From the NCBI GenBank assembly GCA_047625765.1, contig JBLHRE010000127.1:1-5430 (forward strand): a stretch of DNA of 5,430 bases, written 5' to 3'. Each line of letters begins with the position of its first letter. Within the stretch, counting starts at the first letter, position 1. The stretch is from JBLHRE01 sp047625765 (GTDB lineage Bacteria > Bacteroidota > Bacteroidia > Flavobacteriales > JBLHRE01). Below, in pieces: positions 1 through 5,430 of the stretch. The notes under the pieces were generated by a model. The model saw only the letters and a program-made list of their open reading frames with translations, was not told the origin of the DNA and did no database searches. The position numbers and the translations under genes are program-made.

Positions 1-72
1 TTCGTTCGCGTAATTGCCGATGCCTTCTAGGCGATCTTTTAATAATAATCTTGTGTTTACTGCAATACGCAC
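1..72 (-). CDS. Glycosyltransferase N-terminus (partial, runs off left edge)
   Basis: Only the first 24 codons are in the window. The frame is open from GTG at 72-70 to base 1 and reads VRIAVNTRLLLKDRLEGIGN followed by YANE. The pattern M-[KR]-I-A-V-N-T-R-x-L-L-x-x-x-L-E-G-I-G is the usual opening of Bacteroidota GT-B glycosyltransferases of the GT4/'family 1' type: a first beta-strand, then the glycine-containing loop of the N-terminal Rossmann domain. GTG is the only usable start, because TAA lies five codons upstream in frame and no ATG intervenes. A TATATTTG promoter element lies about 40 bases upstream. These enzymes transfer a sugar from an activated donor during polysaccharide assembly, which fits the divergent Wzz and ligase genes. 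The donor and acceptor cannot be told from this fragment. The family call rests on recognising one short motif. Confidence 0.72.
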   Translation of the reverse strand, partial: MRIAVNTRLLLKDRLEGIGNYANE

Positions 73-110
73 CGCAAAATGGGGTTAATGATTTGTTCAA
101 TTATCGAATG

Positions 111-118
111 CAAATATA
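111..118 (-). promoter_or_regulatory. Bacteroidota -7 promoter element for the glycosyltransferase gene
   Basis: On the minus strand, bases 118 to 111 read TATATTTG, a perfect match to the Bacteroidota -7 consensus TAnnTTTG. Transcription would begin near base 104, giving a leader of about 30 bases before the GTG at 72. I see no good TTG/TTTG -33 element at the expected spacing, so the call rests on the -7 match and its position. It faces away from the promoter at 152-187. Confidence 0.5.
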
Positions 119-151
119 AACGCATAAACAGAATGTAGGCTAATAATTGTA

Positions 152-187
152 TTTGTAAGTAATCACCCGCTTTGATTTATATATTTG
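152..187 (+). promoter_or_regulatory. Bacteroidota-type promoter of the wzz-ligase operon
   Basis: TATATTTG at 180-187 matches the TAnnTTTG -7 consensus exactly. TTTG at 152-155 could be the -33 element, although the 24-base spacer is one base longer than the usual range. Transcription would begin about seven bases past the -7 element, near 194, leaving a short leader before the ATG at 212. This placement excludes the in-frame TTG at 185-187 as the start codon, because that TTG is part of the -7 element and would not be transcribed. Confidence 0.6.
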
Positions 188-211
188 CAGCCCAAACTCA
201 AAACTATCAGC

Positions 212-1219
212 ATGAAAAAGGATAATGCTTTTGACTCAACAAATTTGATTGTTTATTTATACAGCTGGAGAAAACCATTGATTGTTTTTTCATTGGCTGC
301 TGCAGTACTTGCTGCTGTTTTTTCTTCGCCATTGTTTATCAAGCCGAAGTACAAATCTCAGGTGGTTTTGTTTCCAACAACAACCAACTCGGTTTCTAAA
401 GCTTTGCTAGACGAACGCAATAGCGATAGAGATATTTTGGAATTTGGTAAAGAGGAAGAAGCGGAACAACTGCTTCAGATTTTGAATTCTGATGAGATCC
501 GTAGCACACTGATCAAGAAATATGATTTATTGAATCATTACGATATCGATCCTAATGATCCTTACAAGAATACTTTGCTAAACGAGGAGTACGAAAGCAA
601 TGTTACTTTCAATAGAACACGTTTTATGTCTATTGTAATTGAGGTAATGGATACGGACCCGAAATTGGCAGCTATTATGGCAAACGATATTGCAGCTTTG
701 TTAGATACCGTAAAGAACAGAGTGCAATCTGAAAGAGCATTGGATGGATTTAATATTGTGAAAACACAGTATAATATTATTAAAACGGAAATGCAGATTA
801 TCGAGGATTCTTTGAAATCTTTGGCCTTGAAAGGGGTGCAGTCTTACACCGAACAAGTATATATTTTGACAGAGCAATTGGCAATGGCTAAAATTACAGG
901 TAAATCTTCTGTTGCTCGTGAAATACAAGCGGAATTGGATTTGTTAGCTGAGTATGGAGGAGCACAATCTAGTCTGTACGACAGATTGGTTTTGTTAAGA
1001 GAGGAAGCCAACCTTATCCGTAGAAAATATATGGAAGCCAAGGTGAACCTAGAGAACCAGATGTCTCATAAGTTTATTGTGAACGATGCATTTGTAGCAG
1101 AGAAGAAATCGTACCCAGTACGTTGGTTGATTGTAGTACTTTCAACCTTAGGTGCTTTCGCCTTGACATTGGTTACCATCATTATTTTAGAAACTTTAAG
1201 AGGGGCTAAGGCTGAATAA
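212..1219 (+). CDS. Wzz-type polysaccharide chain-length determinant protein
   Basis: This 335-residue inner-membrane protein has the Wzz/PCP architecture. One membrane helix lies near the N-terminus (about residues 22-43, after YSWRKP), a long charged mainly helical periplasmic region follows, and a second helix lies near the C-terminus (about 304-326, after EKKSYPVRW) with a short cytoplasmic tail. The stretch around residues 190-280 is rich in heptad-like Leu/Ile and Glu/Lys and probably forms the long coiled-coil hairpin of the family. No Walker-type tyrosine kinase domain is fused to it, so it resembles a PCP-1 or bare PCP-2 protein. In known systems these proteins set the modal length of O-antigen or exopolysaccharide chains with a Wzy polymerase. 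The ATG at 212 is preferred over the in-frame TTG at 185, which overlaps the promoter. The stop overlaps the next gene's ATG by one base (TAATG), suggesting translational coupling. Confidence 0.85.
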   Translation: MKKDNAFDSTNLIVYLYSWRKPLIVFSLAAAVLAAVFSSPLFIKPKYKSQVVLFPTTTNSVSKALLDERNSDRDILEFGKEEEAEQLLQILNSDEIRSTLIKKYDLLNHYDIDPNDPYKNTLLNEEYESNVTFNRTRFMSIVIEVMDTDPKLAAIMANDIAALLDTVKNRVQSERALDGFNIVKTQYNIIKTEMQIIEDSLKSLALKGVQSYTEQVYILTEQLAMAKITGKSSVAREIQAELDLLAEYGGAQSSLYDRLVLLREEANLIRRKYMEAKVNLENQMSHKFIVNDAFVAEKKSYPVRWLIVVLSTLGAFALTLVTIIILETLRGAKAE

Positions 1220-2664
1220 TGCAGCGTTTCTTGCAGCATAAATGGGCTTGGATTTCCATGCTACTTTTTTTACTTCTCAACTCTGTGTTGATTGTAAATG
1301 AGTTTTATTGGTTGTCGCTCTTGCCCTTTGTTTTGTTAATTGGAACACTGTTCTTTTTGGCATTAGACAAGCTGCTATTGGCAATGGTTTTCTTTACACC
1401 ACTGTCCATAAATATTACCGAATATATAGACAGCCCCATCGGGATGTTTCTCCCCACCGAGCCAGTATTGTTTGCTGTTTTGCTTTTATTTATTGTCCGC
1501 TTTGTTTTTCTAGAATCGCTGAGTAAAGAAATTCTAAGGCACCCTATTACGTGGGTAATTATTGCGCAATTGTCTTGGATGGCCTTTACTACGGTAACTT
1601 CTTTCGATGTTTTGGTTTCGTTCAAATACCTTCTTGCAAGACTTTGGTTTGTTGTTTCATTTTATTTCTTAGGTATCCGATTGTTTCAAGAGAAAAAACG
1701 CTTGATTCAATTTGTGTGGGCCTATGTGTTTGGGATGATTTTGGTGATAGGATATACCCTTGCCAATCACGCTGGTTATAATTTTGCTCATGGCCCAGCC
1801 CATTGGGTTATGTCTCCTTTCTTTAACGACCATACCTCTTATGGTGCATTGCTCGTGTTTTTCTTTCCATTGCTAGTTGGGTTTCTTTTTTTTAAGGGCA
1901 AGAAGGTACAGTATAAATGGGGTGTAAGTCTCATTATCGTATTGTTTACAATAGCTACTGTTTTGTCGTATACACGAGCGGCATGGTTGGGTTTAATAGG
2001 CGCAGGAATGGTTTGGGCATGCATCTACTTTAAAATTCGATTTAGAGTTTTGTTAATGGCCGGAGTTGCGCTGCTCATCGCTTTTTTCAGTTTGAAGGAT
2101 CAGGTAATGATGCGCATGGAAAAAAATAGCCAAGATTCTTCTGACGACTTTGCCGAGCATATCCAATCCATGACCAATGTGTCTACCGATGCATCTAATT
2201 TAGAACGATTGAACCGTTGGCATGCCGCCTTTGGTTTGTTTGCTGCAAGACCTGTTTTAGGATGGGGCCCCGGAACATATCAGTTTGTTTATGCCCCTTT
2301 TCAAGACCCAAACAAGAAAACGGTTATTTCTACCAATGGAGCAGACAAAGGAAATGCCCATAGCGAATATATAGGCCCTTTGGCAGAGCAGGGAGTTTTG
2401 GGAGGCTTGTTGATGTTGGTATTGATAGCGGTAGTACTTACCAAAGGCATTAAATTATACTACAAAGTAGAAGACAGAGAAGTTGCTATTATTCTGCTGT
2501 GCATGATTTTAGGCTTAATTACCTATTACGTACATGGGGTTTTGAATAACTTCTTAGACACAGATAAGGCATCTGTTCCTTTCTGGGGCTTTACCGCAGC
2601 AATAGTTGCTATTGATTTGTACTACAAGAAAAAACCTACAGAAATAGAAGAGGGTAAATCCTAA
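1219..2664 (+). CDS. O-antigen ligase/polymerase family membrane protein (Wzy_C/WaaL type)
   Basis: This 481-residue protein has roughly ten to twelve hydrophobic segments. Marks of the Wzy_C (O-antigen ligase) domain are SYTRAAWLG at residues 250-258 with Arg253, a large periplasmic loop at about 293-395, NRWHAAFGLFAARPVLGWGP at 332-351, and GNAHSEYIGPLAEQGVLGG at 378-396. His381 in the last motif corresponds to the conserved loop histidine of WaaL-type ligases. A second conserved-looking motif, FFNDHTSYG, is at 201-209. Members either transfer undecaprenyl-linked glycan to an acceptor (WaaL) or polymerise repeat units (Wzy), and sequence alone rarely separates the two. Coupling to the upstream wzz gene fits either role: a polymerase would be the direct Wzz partner, while the loop histidine motif leans toward ligase. 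It ends four bases before a convergent gene. Confidence 0.85.
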   Translation: MQRFLQHKWAWISMLLFLLLNSVLIVNEFYWLSLLPFVLLIGTLFFLALDKLLLAMVFFTPLSINITEYIDSPIGMFLPTEPVLFAVLLLFIVRFVFLESLSKEILRHPITWVIIAQLSWMAFTTVTSFDVLVSFKYLLARLWFVVSFYFLGIRLFQEKKRLIQFVWAYVFGMILVIGYTLANHAGYNFAHGPAHWVMSPFFNDHTSYGALLVFFFPLLVGFLFFKGKKVQYKWGVSLIIVLFTIATVLSYTRAAWLGLIGAGMVWACIYFKIRFRVLLMAGVALLIAFFSLKDQVMMRMEKNSQDSSDDFAEHIQSMTNVSTDASNLERLNRWHAAFGLFAARPVLGWGPGTYQFVYAPFQDPNKKTVISTNGADKGNAHSEYIGPLAEQGVLGGLLMLVLIAVVLTKGIKLYYKVEDREVAIILLCMILGLITYYVHGVLNNFLDTDKASVPFWGFTAAIVAIDLYYKKKPTEIEEGKS

Positions 2665-2668
2665 GGTT

Positions 2669-3028
2669 CTATTGACCTTCTTGATTCCTTTTTTGCGTTT
2701 TTCTATCTTGAAAAAGCAAGAATAACATTGCAAAAAGACAGCCTGTTCCTAGCATGTAAAAGGTGTCGTTGTAGTAAATGTTTGTCATTTTTAATATTCT
2801 CGTTAATCCGAAAATGCTGATTAGAATTAATCGGTATTGCCAAGCTTTAGGTTTAGAAACCAAAGTTTCTATCATCCACATAGTACCCCAAACACTCCCG
2901 CCAATTACAGAAATAGATTCTCCGTAAGGCCAATCCATAATTTTGAATAAGGCTCCAATTATAAATACAATGGCTGCAGCAGATTGTATGGTTCTAAGCG
3001 TTTTGTGATTCTCTGGAGTAAGTTGCAT
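2669..3028 (-). CDS. Small four-helix membrane protein with a GldL-like motif
   Basis: This 119-residue protein has four predicted membrane helices at about residues 14-31, 38-57, 65-80 and 91-107, and a basic, polar C-terminal tail (QDRKTQKRNQEGQ). The first helix ends in GALFKIMDWPYG (25-36), which closely resembles the GALFKIxHWPG motif in the N-terminal membrane region of GldL, the type IX secretion/gliding motor protein. The usual His is Asp here, and the long periplasmic/cytoplasmic part of GldL is absent. Small orphan membrane proteins with this motif are common in Bacteroidota and mostly uncharacterised, so a motility role should not be assumed. There are no gld or por genes in the window. 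The ATG at 3028 is the natural start; no consensus promoter is evident upstream. The gene converges on the ligase gene with a 4-base gap. Confidence 0.7.
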   Translation of the reverse strand: MQLTPENHKTLRTIQSAAAIVFIIGALFKIMDWPYGESISVIGGSVWGTMWMIETLVSKPKAWQYRLILISIFGLTRILKMTNIYYNDTFYMLGTGCLFAMLFLLFQDRKTQKRNQEGQ

Positions 3029-3030
3029 AG

Positions 3031-3300
3031 TTTGGATTTAAATTCTTGGCAATGGTAGCTTTTTTTATTTTAATAGTCCTGCCATAGAACCAGCAAAATA
3101 GACCTACAGCCAATTTGGCCCAATCTTCTTTTGTCGTAAAATATCTGGCTGCAATAGGTGTCAATGGCTTGTCTCGGATTATTGGTTTTGTAGTTATTGC
3201 GATTGGGTTTATTAGCTCTGCAATCCCAAATTTATTTCGGCACCTAAATCCCTATAACAAGACACAAAAAAAGGCGCAACCCTTGTTTGCGCCTTTTTGA
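3031..3300 (+). pseudogene. Degraded C-terminal remnant of a MarC-family membrane protein
   Basis: One plus-strand frame (3031 onward) reads FGFKFLAMVAFFILIVLP, then TAG (3085-3087), then NQQNRPTANLAQSSFVVKYL and AAIGVNGLSRIIGFVVIAIG with FISSAIPN following. The second part closely resembles the last helix of MarC/YchE/YhgN proteins, whose C-terminus has the form LG-x-x-G-[LI]-N-x-[LI]-[ST]-R-[IL]-[MI]-G-F/L-[LIV]-x-x-A-I-[GA]. The part before the TAG resembles the preceding helix, in the right order and spacing. Homology seems to end near 3230; the remaining codons run through the terminator hairpin to TGA at 3298. The 5' two-thirds of a MarC gene (about 200 residues in full) are absent, replaced by the start of the minus-strand 119-codon gene. 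The only in-frame start after the stop is TTG at 3115, so a short one-helix peptide could be made, but decay is more likely. Family assignment is by recognition only. Confidence 0.5.
3268..3298 (-). terminator. Rho-independent hairpin terminator, tpx side (potentially bidirectional)
   Basis: AAAAAGGCGCAA at 3268-3279 pairs perfectly with TTGCGCCTTTTT at 3287-3298 around a 7-base loop (CCCTTGT). Read on the minus strand the stem is followed by seven T residues (the A-run at 3266-3272), placed about 22 bases after the tpx stop. On the plus strand a run of five T residues follows the GC-rich core, so it could also stop readthrough from the left. The end of the MarC-remnant frame is encoded by this hairpin. 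Confidence 0.85.
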
Positions 3301-3319
3301 TATCCGTAATAGGAGTGGA

Positions 3320-3817
3320 CTACAAACTAGCCAAAGCTTTTTCGTAATTCGGTTCTTCTATAGTCTCTGCAATTTGTTCGGTGTATACTACTTCACCTGC
3401 GGTATTAATTACAACAATGCTTCTAGAGTGCAATCCAGCTAAAGGACCATTAGCTATTTCTAAACCGTAGTCTTTTCCAAATTGCCCGGTATTGAAATCT
3501 GAAAGCATGAATACATTTTCGATGCCTTCTGCACCACAAAATCTGTTTTGTGCAAAAGGTAAATCTCTAGAAACACACAATACTGCTGTGTTTTCTAATG
3601 CCGCTGCTGATTTATTGAAGGTGCGAACTGAAGTGGCACATGTGCCAGTATCAATACTTGGGAAAATGTTTAAGATTAAATTCTTTCCTTTAAAATCGTT
3701 GATGGTTTTTGTAGACAAATCTGAAGCTACCAATGCGAAATCTTTTACTGTGCTACCCACAGCTGGTAAGTCTCCAATGGTGGAGATAGCATTTCCTTTT
3801 AATGTTATTTGAGCCAT
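3320..3817 (-). CDS. tpx: Thiol peroxidase (atypical 2-Cys peroxiredoxin)
   Basis: This 165-residue protein is full length for Tpx. The peroxidatic site is PSIDTGTCATSVRTFN with Cys60, preceded by Thr57. The resolving Cys94 lies in SRDLPFAQNRFCGAEG, and Arg132 (HSRS) completes the active site. Cys81 (AVLCVSRD) matches the third, non-catalytic cysteine of E. coli Tpx; all positions are offset by one from the E. coli numbering (Cys61, Cys82, Cys95, Arg133). In the family, Cys60 reduces H2O2 or, preferentially, alkyl hydroperoxides, forms an intramolecular disulphide with Cys94, and is recycled by thioredoxin. There is no signal peptide, so it should be cytoplasmic. The ATG at 3817 gives the canonical N-terminus MAQITLKGN. 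It appears monocistronic, with 173 bases upstream to the next gene and a strong terminator downstream. An oxidative-stress operator is possible but not demonstrated. Confidence 0.97.
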   Translation of the reverse strand: MAQITLKGNAISTIGDLPAVGSTVKDFALVASDLSTKTINDFKGKNLILNIFPSIDTGTCATSVRTFNKSAAALENTAVLCVSRDLPFAQNRFCGAEGIENVFMLSDFNTGQFGKDYGLEIANGPLAGLHSRSIVVINTAGEVVYTEQIAETIEEPNYEKALASL

Positions 3818-3858
3818 TATCTTTTGTTTGATTTTTATTGTTGATGCTTGAATGCTTT

Positions 3859-3894
3859 TAAACGTAATCTAACACTAATTAGTACGCGTTCCAA
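3859..3894 (-). promoter_or_regulatory. Possible weak tpx promoter with an internal palindrome
   Basis: On the minus strand, bases 3866 to 3859 read TACGTTTA, a 5-of-6 match to the fixed positions of TAnnTTTG, placed to give a leader of about 35 bases before the tpx ATG. TTG at 3894-3892 is the nearest -33 candidate, but the 25-base spacer is long. A perfect 10-base palindrome ACTAATTAGT (3874-3883) lies between the two elements, where a repressor or activator could bind. It does not match the OxyR consensus. The rest of the 173-base gap (3818-3990) shows nothing I can name. Confidence 0.25.
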
Positions 3895-3990
3895 GTATTT
3901 ATCTGGTTTGTCTCTTCTTGTATTTGGGAACCAATTTGTGAGATGTGTACATTTCAACTCCGCTTAATGTGACAAGGGCTTGGCATCCAA

Positions 3991-4473
3991 TTATGTCATC
4001 CCCTTCACCAATTCCTGCAAATAGTTTCCCAAGAGATTTTCTAAATTCTCGATGTCTTGCAATTGGTCGTAGCGTACGTCTAGCTCTTGCAGCTGCATTT
4101 TTTGAGGCTCAGATAATTGAATGTTAAAAACAATGGCTTTGTATGCTTCGTCCAATAGCCCCGCTGGGTTTACAACCGGCAATGAGCTAGCAAGAATGTC
4201 GGCCGTTTTTACAGCCTTCATTTCGTTGAGTACATGAATTATTTCTGGAGCAAAAATCCCAAAAGAGGTTGCGTAGAACTCTGCAAAACCGCCATTCGTA
4301 ACCGTTTGGTTCATTTTTACAATCACATAAACCATTTTCTCTGGCCCAGTAAGGCCTTGAACCACATTGTACCATTGCGACCAACTTTCTATATCAAAAG
4401 CGGCATCTTCTACTTGTTGCTCTGCCGAACTGTATAGTCTGCTTATTAATGCTCTATTCGAAATTTTCTCCAT
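3991..4473 (-). CDS. DUF4375-like protein of unknown function
   Basis: With the ATG at 4473 this is a 160-residue soluble, acidic, mostly helical protein with no signal peptide or membrane segment. The signature NGGFAEFYATSFGIFAPEII (residues 60-79) follows EKMVYVIVKMNQTVT and precedes LNEMKAVKTADILASSLPVV. This order of an E-x-x-x-Y helix, then NGGF-x-x-[FY], then a short 'AL..iGA..a..i' helix matches the DUF4375 (DMP19-like C-terminal) family as I recall it. The C-terminal LDVRYDQLQDIENLENLLGN also fits. The function is unknown. The frame extends 22 codons upstream to TTG at 4539, but that TTG is the -33 box of a good promoter, so the internal ATG is the start. Stop TAA is at 3993-3991. It lies 173 bases before tpx in the same orientation and probably has its own transcript. 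Confidence 0.72.
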   Translation of the reverse strand: MEKISNRALISRLYSSAEQQVEDAAFDIESWSQWYNVVQGLTGPEKMVYVIVKMNQTVTNGGFAEFYATSFGIFAPEIIHVLNEMKAVKTADILASSLPVVNPAGLLDEAYKAIVFNIQLSEPQKMQLQELDVRYDQLQDIENLENLLGNYLQELVKGMT

Positions 4474-4509
4474 GCTTGTGTTCAAATTGATGATTGCAAC
4501 TTTGATTGG

Positions 4510-4539
4510 CAAATGTAGGAAGGTTTGGGTGTTAAGCAA
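4510..4539 (-). promoter_or_regulatory. Bacteroidota-type promoter of the DUF4375-like gene
   Basis: On the minus strand TTG (4539-4537) is followed, after 19 bases, by TACATTTG (4517-4510). Both elements and the spacing match the Bacteroidota consensus TTG-N17-23-TAnnTTTG. Transcription would begin near 4503 and give a leader of about 30 bases before the ATG at 4473. This is the best promoter in the window and settles the start of the downstream gene. Confidence 0.7.
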
Positions 4540-4587
4540 TTCATCATCGCAGTCATTCTGTGCTTAATTGTTGTGCTTTCGTTCTTT

Positions 4588-5274
4588 TCATTCGCTTGAA
4601 AATATAATTCGCCCCTCAATCAGGTTTCTAGCTCCTCTGTAATACAGTATTGAAGCTATCATCATAAACACATGACTGATGTCTATATGGTTAAACCATT
4701 TACCAAACCCAATTTTGAAAACAAAAAAGAATGCACCAATAGTACTGACCAGCACACCTTGTAATATTTGCTTGCTCCCCGTATTTTTTTCTTTAAAGTA
4801 GACAAAGCTAGTAAATCCTGTTACTACAATGGCTATTCCATACGCAGCATGGATAAGAACAAATTGGAAGTTCAATGTGACCAATACCACAATTAAAAAA
4901 GCAAGTAATTCTATAATGTTCAATTTTGAAAAGATGGTACCAATTTTTGGATCAATCAACTTTCGCGAATATTGTATCAAGGCACGTTCCAGTAAAGCTA
5001 CAGATAACATGCTTGTAATCCATCCAGGTAGCTTCATGTAAAATGGCACAAAATGTACGAGAGCATGACCAAATATCCCACCAAAAAAAGTGGCCAAACT
5101 CATTGAAAGAAAATAATACTTAAATAATCTCTGGACTTGACTTCGCTGAGGTAATGCATTTAATTTTAGATATGCCACTAAGCAGATGATAGAAACGAAA
5201 ATATCAGTTAATGTTGTTACTGGCTCGTGTAACACAAGTCCAAATAACTCAATTGATGTTTGTGGCTCTAACAA
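4588..5274 (-). CDS. Seven-helix integral membrane protein, unknown function (DUF6962-like)
   Basis: This 228-residue protein has seven hydrophobic segments at about residues 19-37, 52-73, 82-99, 119-135, 138-159, 170-189 and 199-214. The N-terminus IELFGLVLHEPVTTLTDIFV is distinctive of a Bacteroidota membrane family that I associate with DUF6962, a label recalled rather than searched. Conserved-looking polar residues sit at membrane edges: His16, Asp24, His70 and His74 (GHALVH), and His196-x-Asp198-x-x-His201 near the last helix. Seven helices with a late H-x-D-x-x-H pair recall the CREST hydrolase superfamily (alkaline ceramidases, hemolysin III, PAQR), but this is inference. The frame has no upstream ATG: a stop lies six codons before TTG at 5274, and the first internal ATG (residue 57) would delete a helix, so TTG is the likely start. 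A purine-rich stretch (AAAAGAAAGAAA) lies directly upstream. The stop is 114 bases before the DUF4375-like gene's ATG, in the same orientation. Confidence 0.65.
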   Translation of the reverse strand: MLEPQTSIELFGLVLHEPVTTLTDIFVSIICLVAYLKLNALPQRSQVQRLFKYYFLSMSLATFFGGIFGHALVHFVPFYMKLPGWITSMLSVALLERALIQYSRKLIDPKIGTIFSKLNIIELLAFLIVVLVTLNFQFVLIHAAYGIAIVVTGFTSFVYFKEKNTGSKQILQGVLVSTIGAFFFVFKIGFGKWFNHIDISHVFMMIASILYYRGARNLIEGRIIFSSE

Positions 5275-5308
5275 TTTCTTTCTTTTGGTTTAATGGGTTT
5301 TTAATGAA

Positions 5309-5430
5309 GCACAACGTTTAGTATAAGAGCAGTAGCGGATAAAACGTATTTACTTTACAGATTACAAGATACTTAATAAAACACAAAAACGATTTGAGTA
5401 CGAACCCAAACCGCTATTGCTTTTATATAG
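5309..5430. repeat. Large imperfect inverted repeat, attC-like or MITE-like, cut by the window edge
   Basis: Bases 5321-5338 pair with 5411-5428 over 18 continuous positions, three of them G-T pairs (5332/5417, 5327/5422, 5321/5428). The core is GCAGTAGCGG against CCGCTATTGC. After an asymmetric internal loop (6 bases left, 8 right), 5345-5352 pairs with 5395-5402 over 8 positions, enclosing a 42-base AT-rich loop. The left end is flanked by GCACAACGTTTAG, with the palindrome AACGTT at 5313-5318; the matching right flank would lie beyond 5430. Two stems split by an asymmetric spacer, with AAC/GTT at the base, is the layout of integron attC sites, but the box sequences do not match the classical RYYYAAC/GTTRRRY exactly. 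No transposase or integrase is in view. The region 5275-5430 holds no other gene. A poor promoter-like pair for the 7-TM gene (TTG 5367-5365, TACGTTTT 5348-5341, minus strand) falls inside it. Confidence 0.6.

Noticed and set aside
185..211. Start of the Wzz-type protein at TTG 185, nine codons before the ATG
   Set aside because: This TTG is part of the -7 promoter element TATATTTG and so lies upstream of the expected transcription start; the residues it would add (MQPKLKTIS) are not needed for the fold.
1305..2024. Alternative-frame open stretches on both strands inside the ligase gene
   Set aside because: They overlap a clear membrane-protein gene with family motifs, and their translations show no recognisable domain.
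2663..2679. Small hairpin AAGGT/ACCTT at the junction of the convergent ligase and GldL-motif genes as a terminator
   Set aside because: The stem is only 5 pairs plus a wobble and the T-run begins about 9 bases after it, so it is too weak to call.
3115..3300. Stand-alone 61-residue one-helix protein
   Set aside because: It starts at a TTG, has no promoter, ends inside the terminator hairpin, and its helix looks like the tail of MarC, with the preceding helix in the same frame before a TAG. A remnant is the better explanation.
3492..3812. 106-codon plus-strand frame antisense to tpx
   Set aside because: It mirrors the strongly conserved tpx coding sequence; no promoter or domain supports it.
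4474..4539. Extension of the DUF4375-like protein to TTG 4539
   Set aside because: That TTG is the -33 box of a near-consensus promoter whose transcription start is near 4503, downstream of it.
4532..4567. Inverted repeat TTAAGCA/TGCTTAA between the 7-TM and DUF4375-like genes, considered as a second attC-like site
   Set aside because: Only 7 pairs with a 22-base loop and no AACGTT flank. It overlaps the promoter, and such a repeat is expected by chance.
1..5430. tRNA, rRNA, CRISPR array, riboswitch or insertion sequence
   Set aside because: I looked for spaced direct repeats, cloverleaf-like segments with TTCGA loops and transposase motifs and found none.

Overview
The window looks like chromosomal DNA from a member of the Bacteroidota. 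It is AT-rich and its leaders lack Shine-Dalgarno sequences. Three sites match the Bacteroidota promoter consensus (TAnnTTTG at -7; TTG or TTTG near -33), and several proteins have Bacteroidota character: the glycosyltransferase N-terminus, the GldL-like small membrane protein and the 7-TM protein. Genus cannot be read from the sequence.

Left part (1-2664): a surface-polysaccharide locus. A glycosyltransferase gene runs off the left edge on the minus strand; only its first 24 codons are present. A divergent promoter region (73-211) separates it from a plus-strand pair: a Wzz-type chain-length determinant (212-1219), then, with a 1-base overlap (TAATG), a polytopic O-antigen ligase/polymerase-family protein (1219-2664). 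Together they would build sugar chains (glycosyltransferase), set their length (Wzz) and polymerise or transfer them (Wzy/WaaL family).

Middle (2665-3817): a 119-residue four-helix membrane protein with a GldL-like motif converges on the ligase gene with a 4-base gap. Next to it is what looks like the degraded C-terminus of a MarC-family membrane protein, interrupted by an in-frame TAG and running into a strong hairpin terminator. The terminator serves the minus-strand tpx gene (atypical 2-Cys thiol peroxidase).

Right part (3818-5430): two more minus-strand genes, a DUF4375-like protein with its own clear promoter and a seven-helix membrane protein that apparently starts at TTG. At the right edge lies a large imperfect inverted repeat: 18 continuous base pairs, an asymmetric internal loop, then 8 more pairs, flanked by AACGTT. 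It resembles an integron attC-like or MITE-like element and is the most unusual feature here. The remaining genes are ordinary for the phylum, and I see no clear evidence of a new multi-gene system. There are no tRNA, rRNA, CRISPR or transposase genes in the window.
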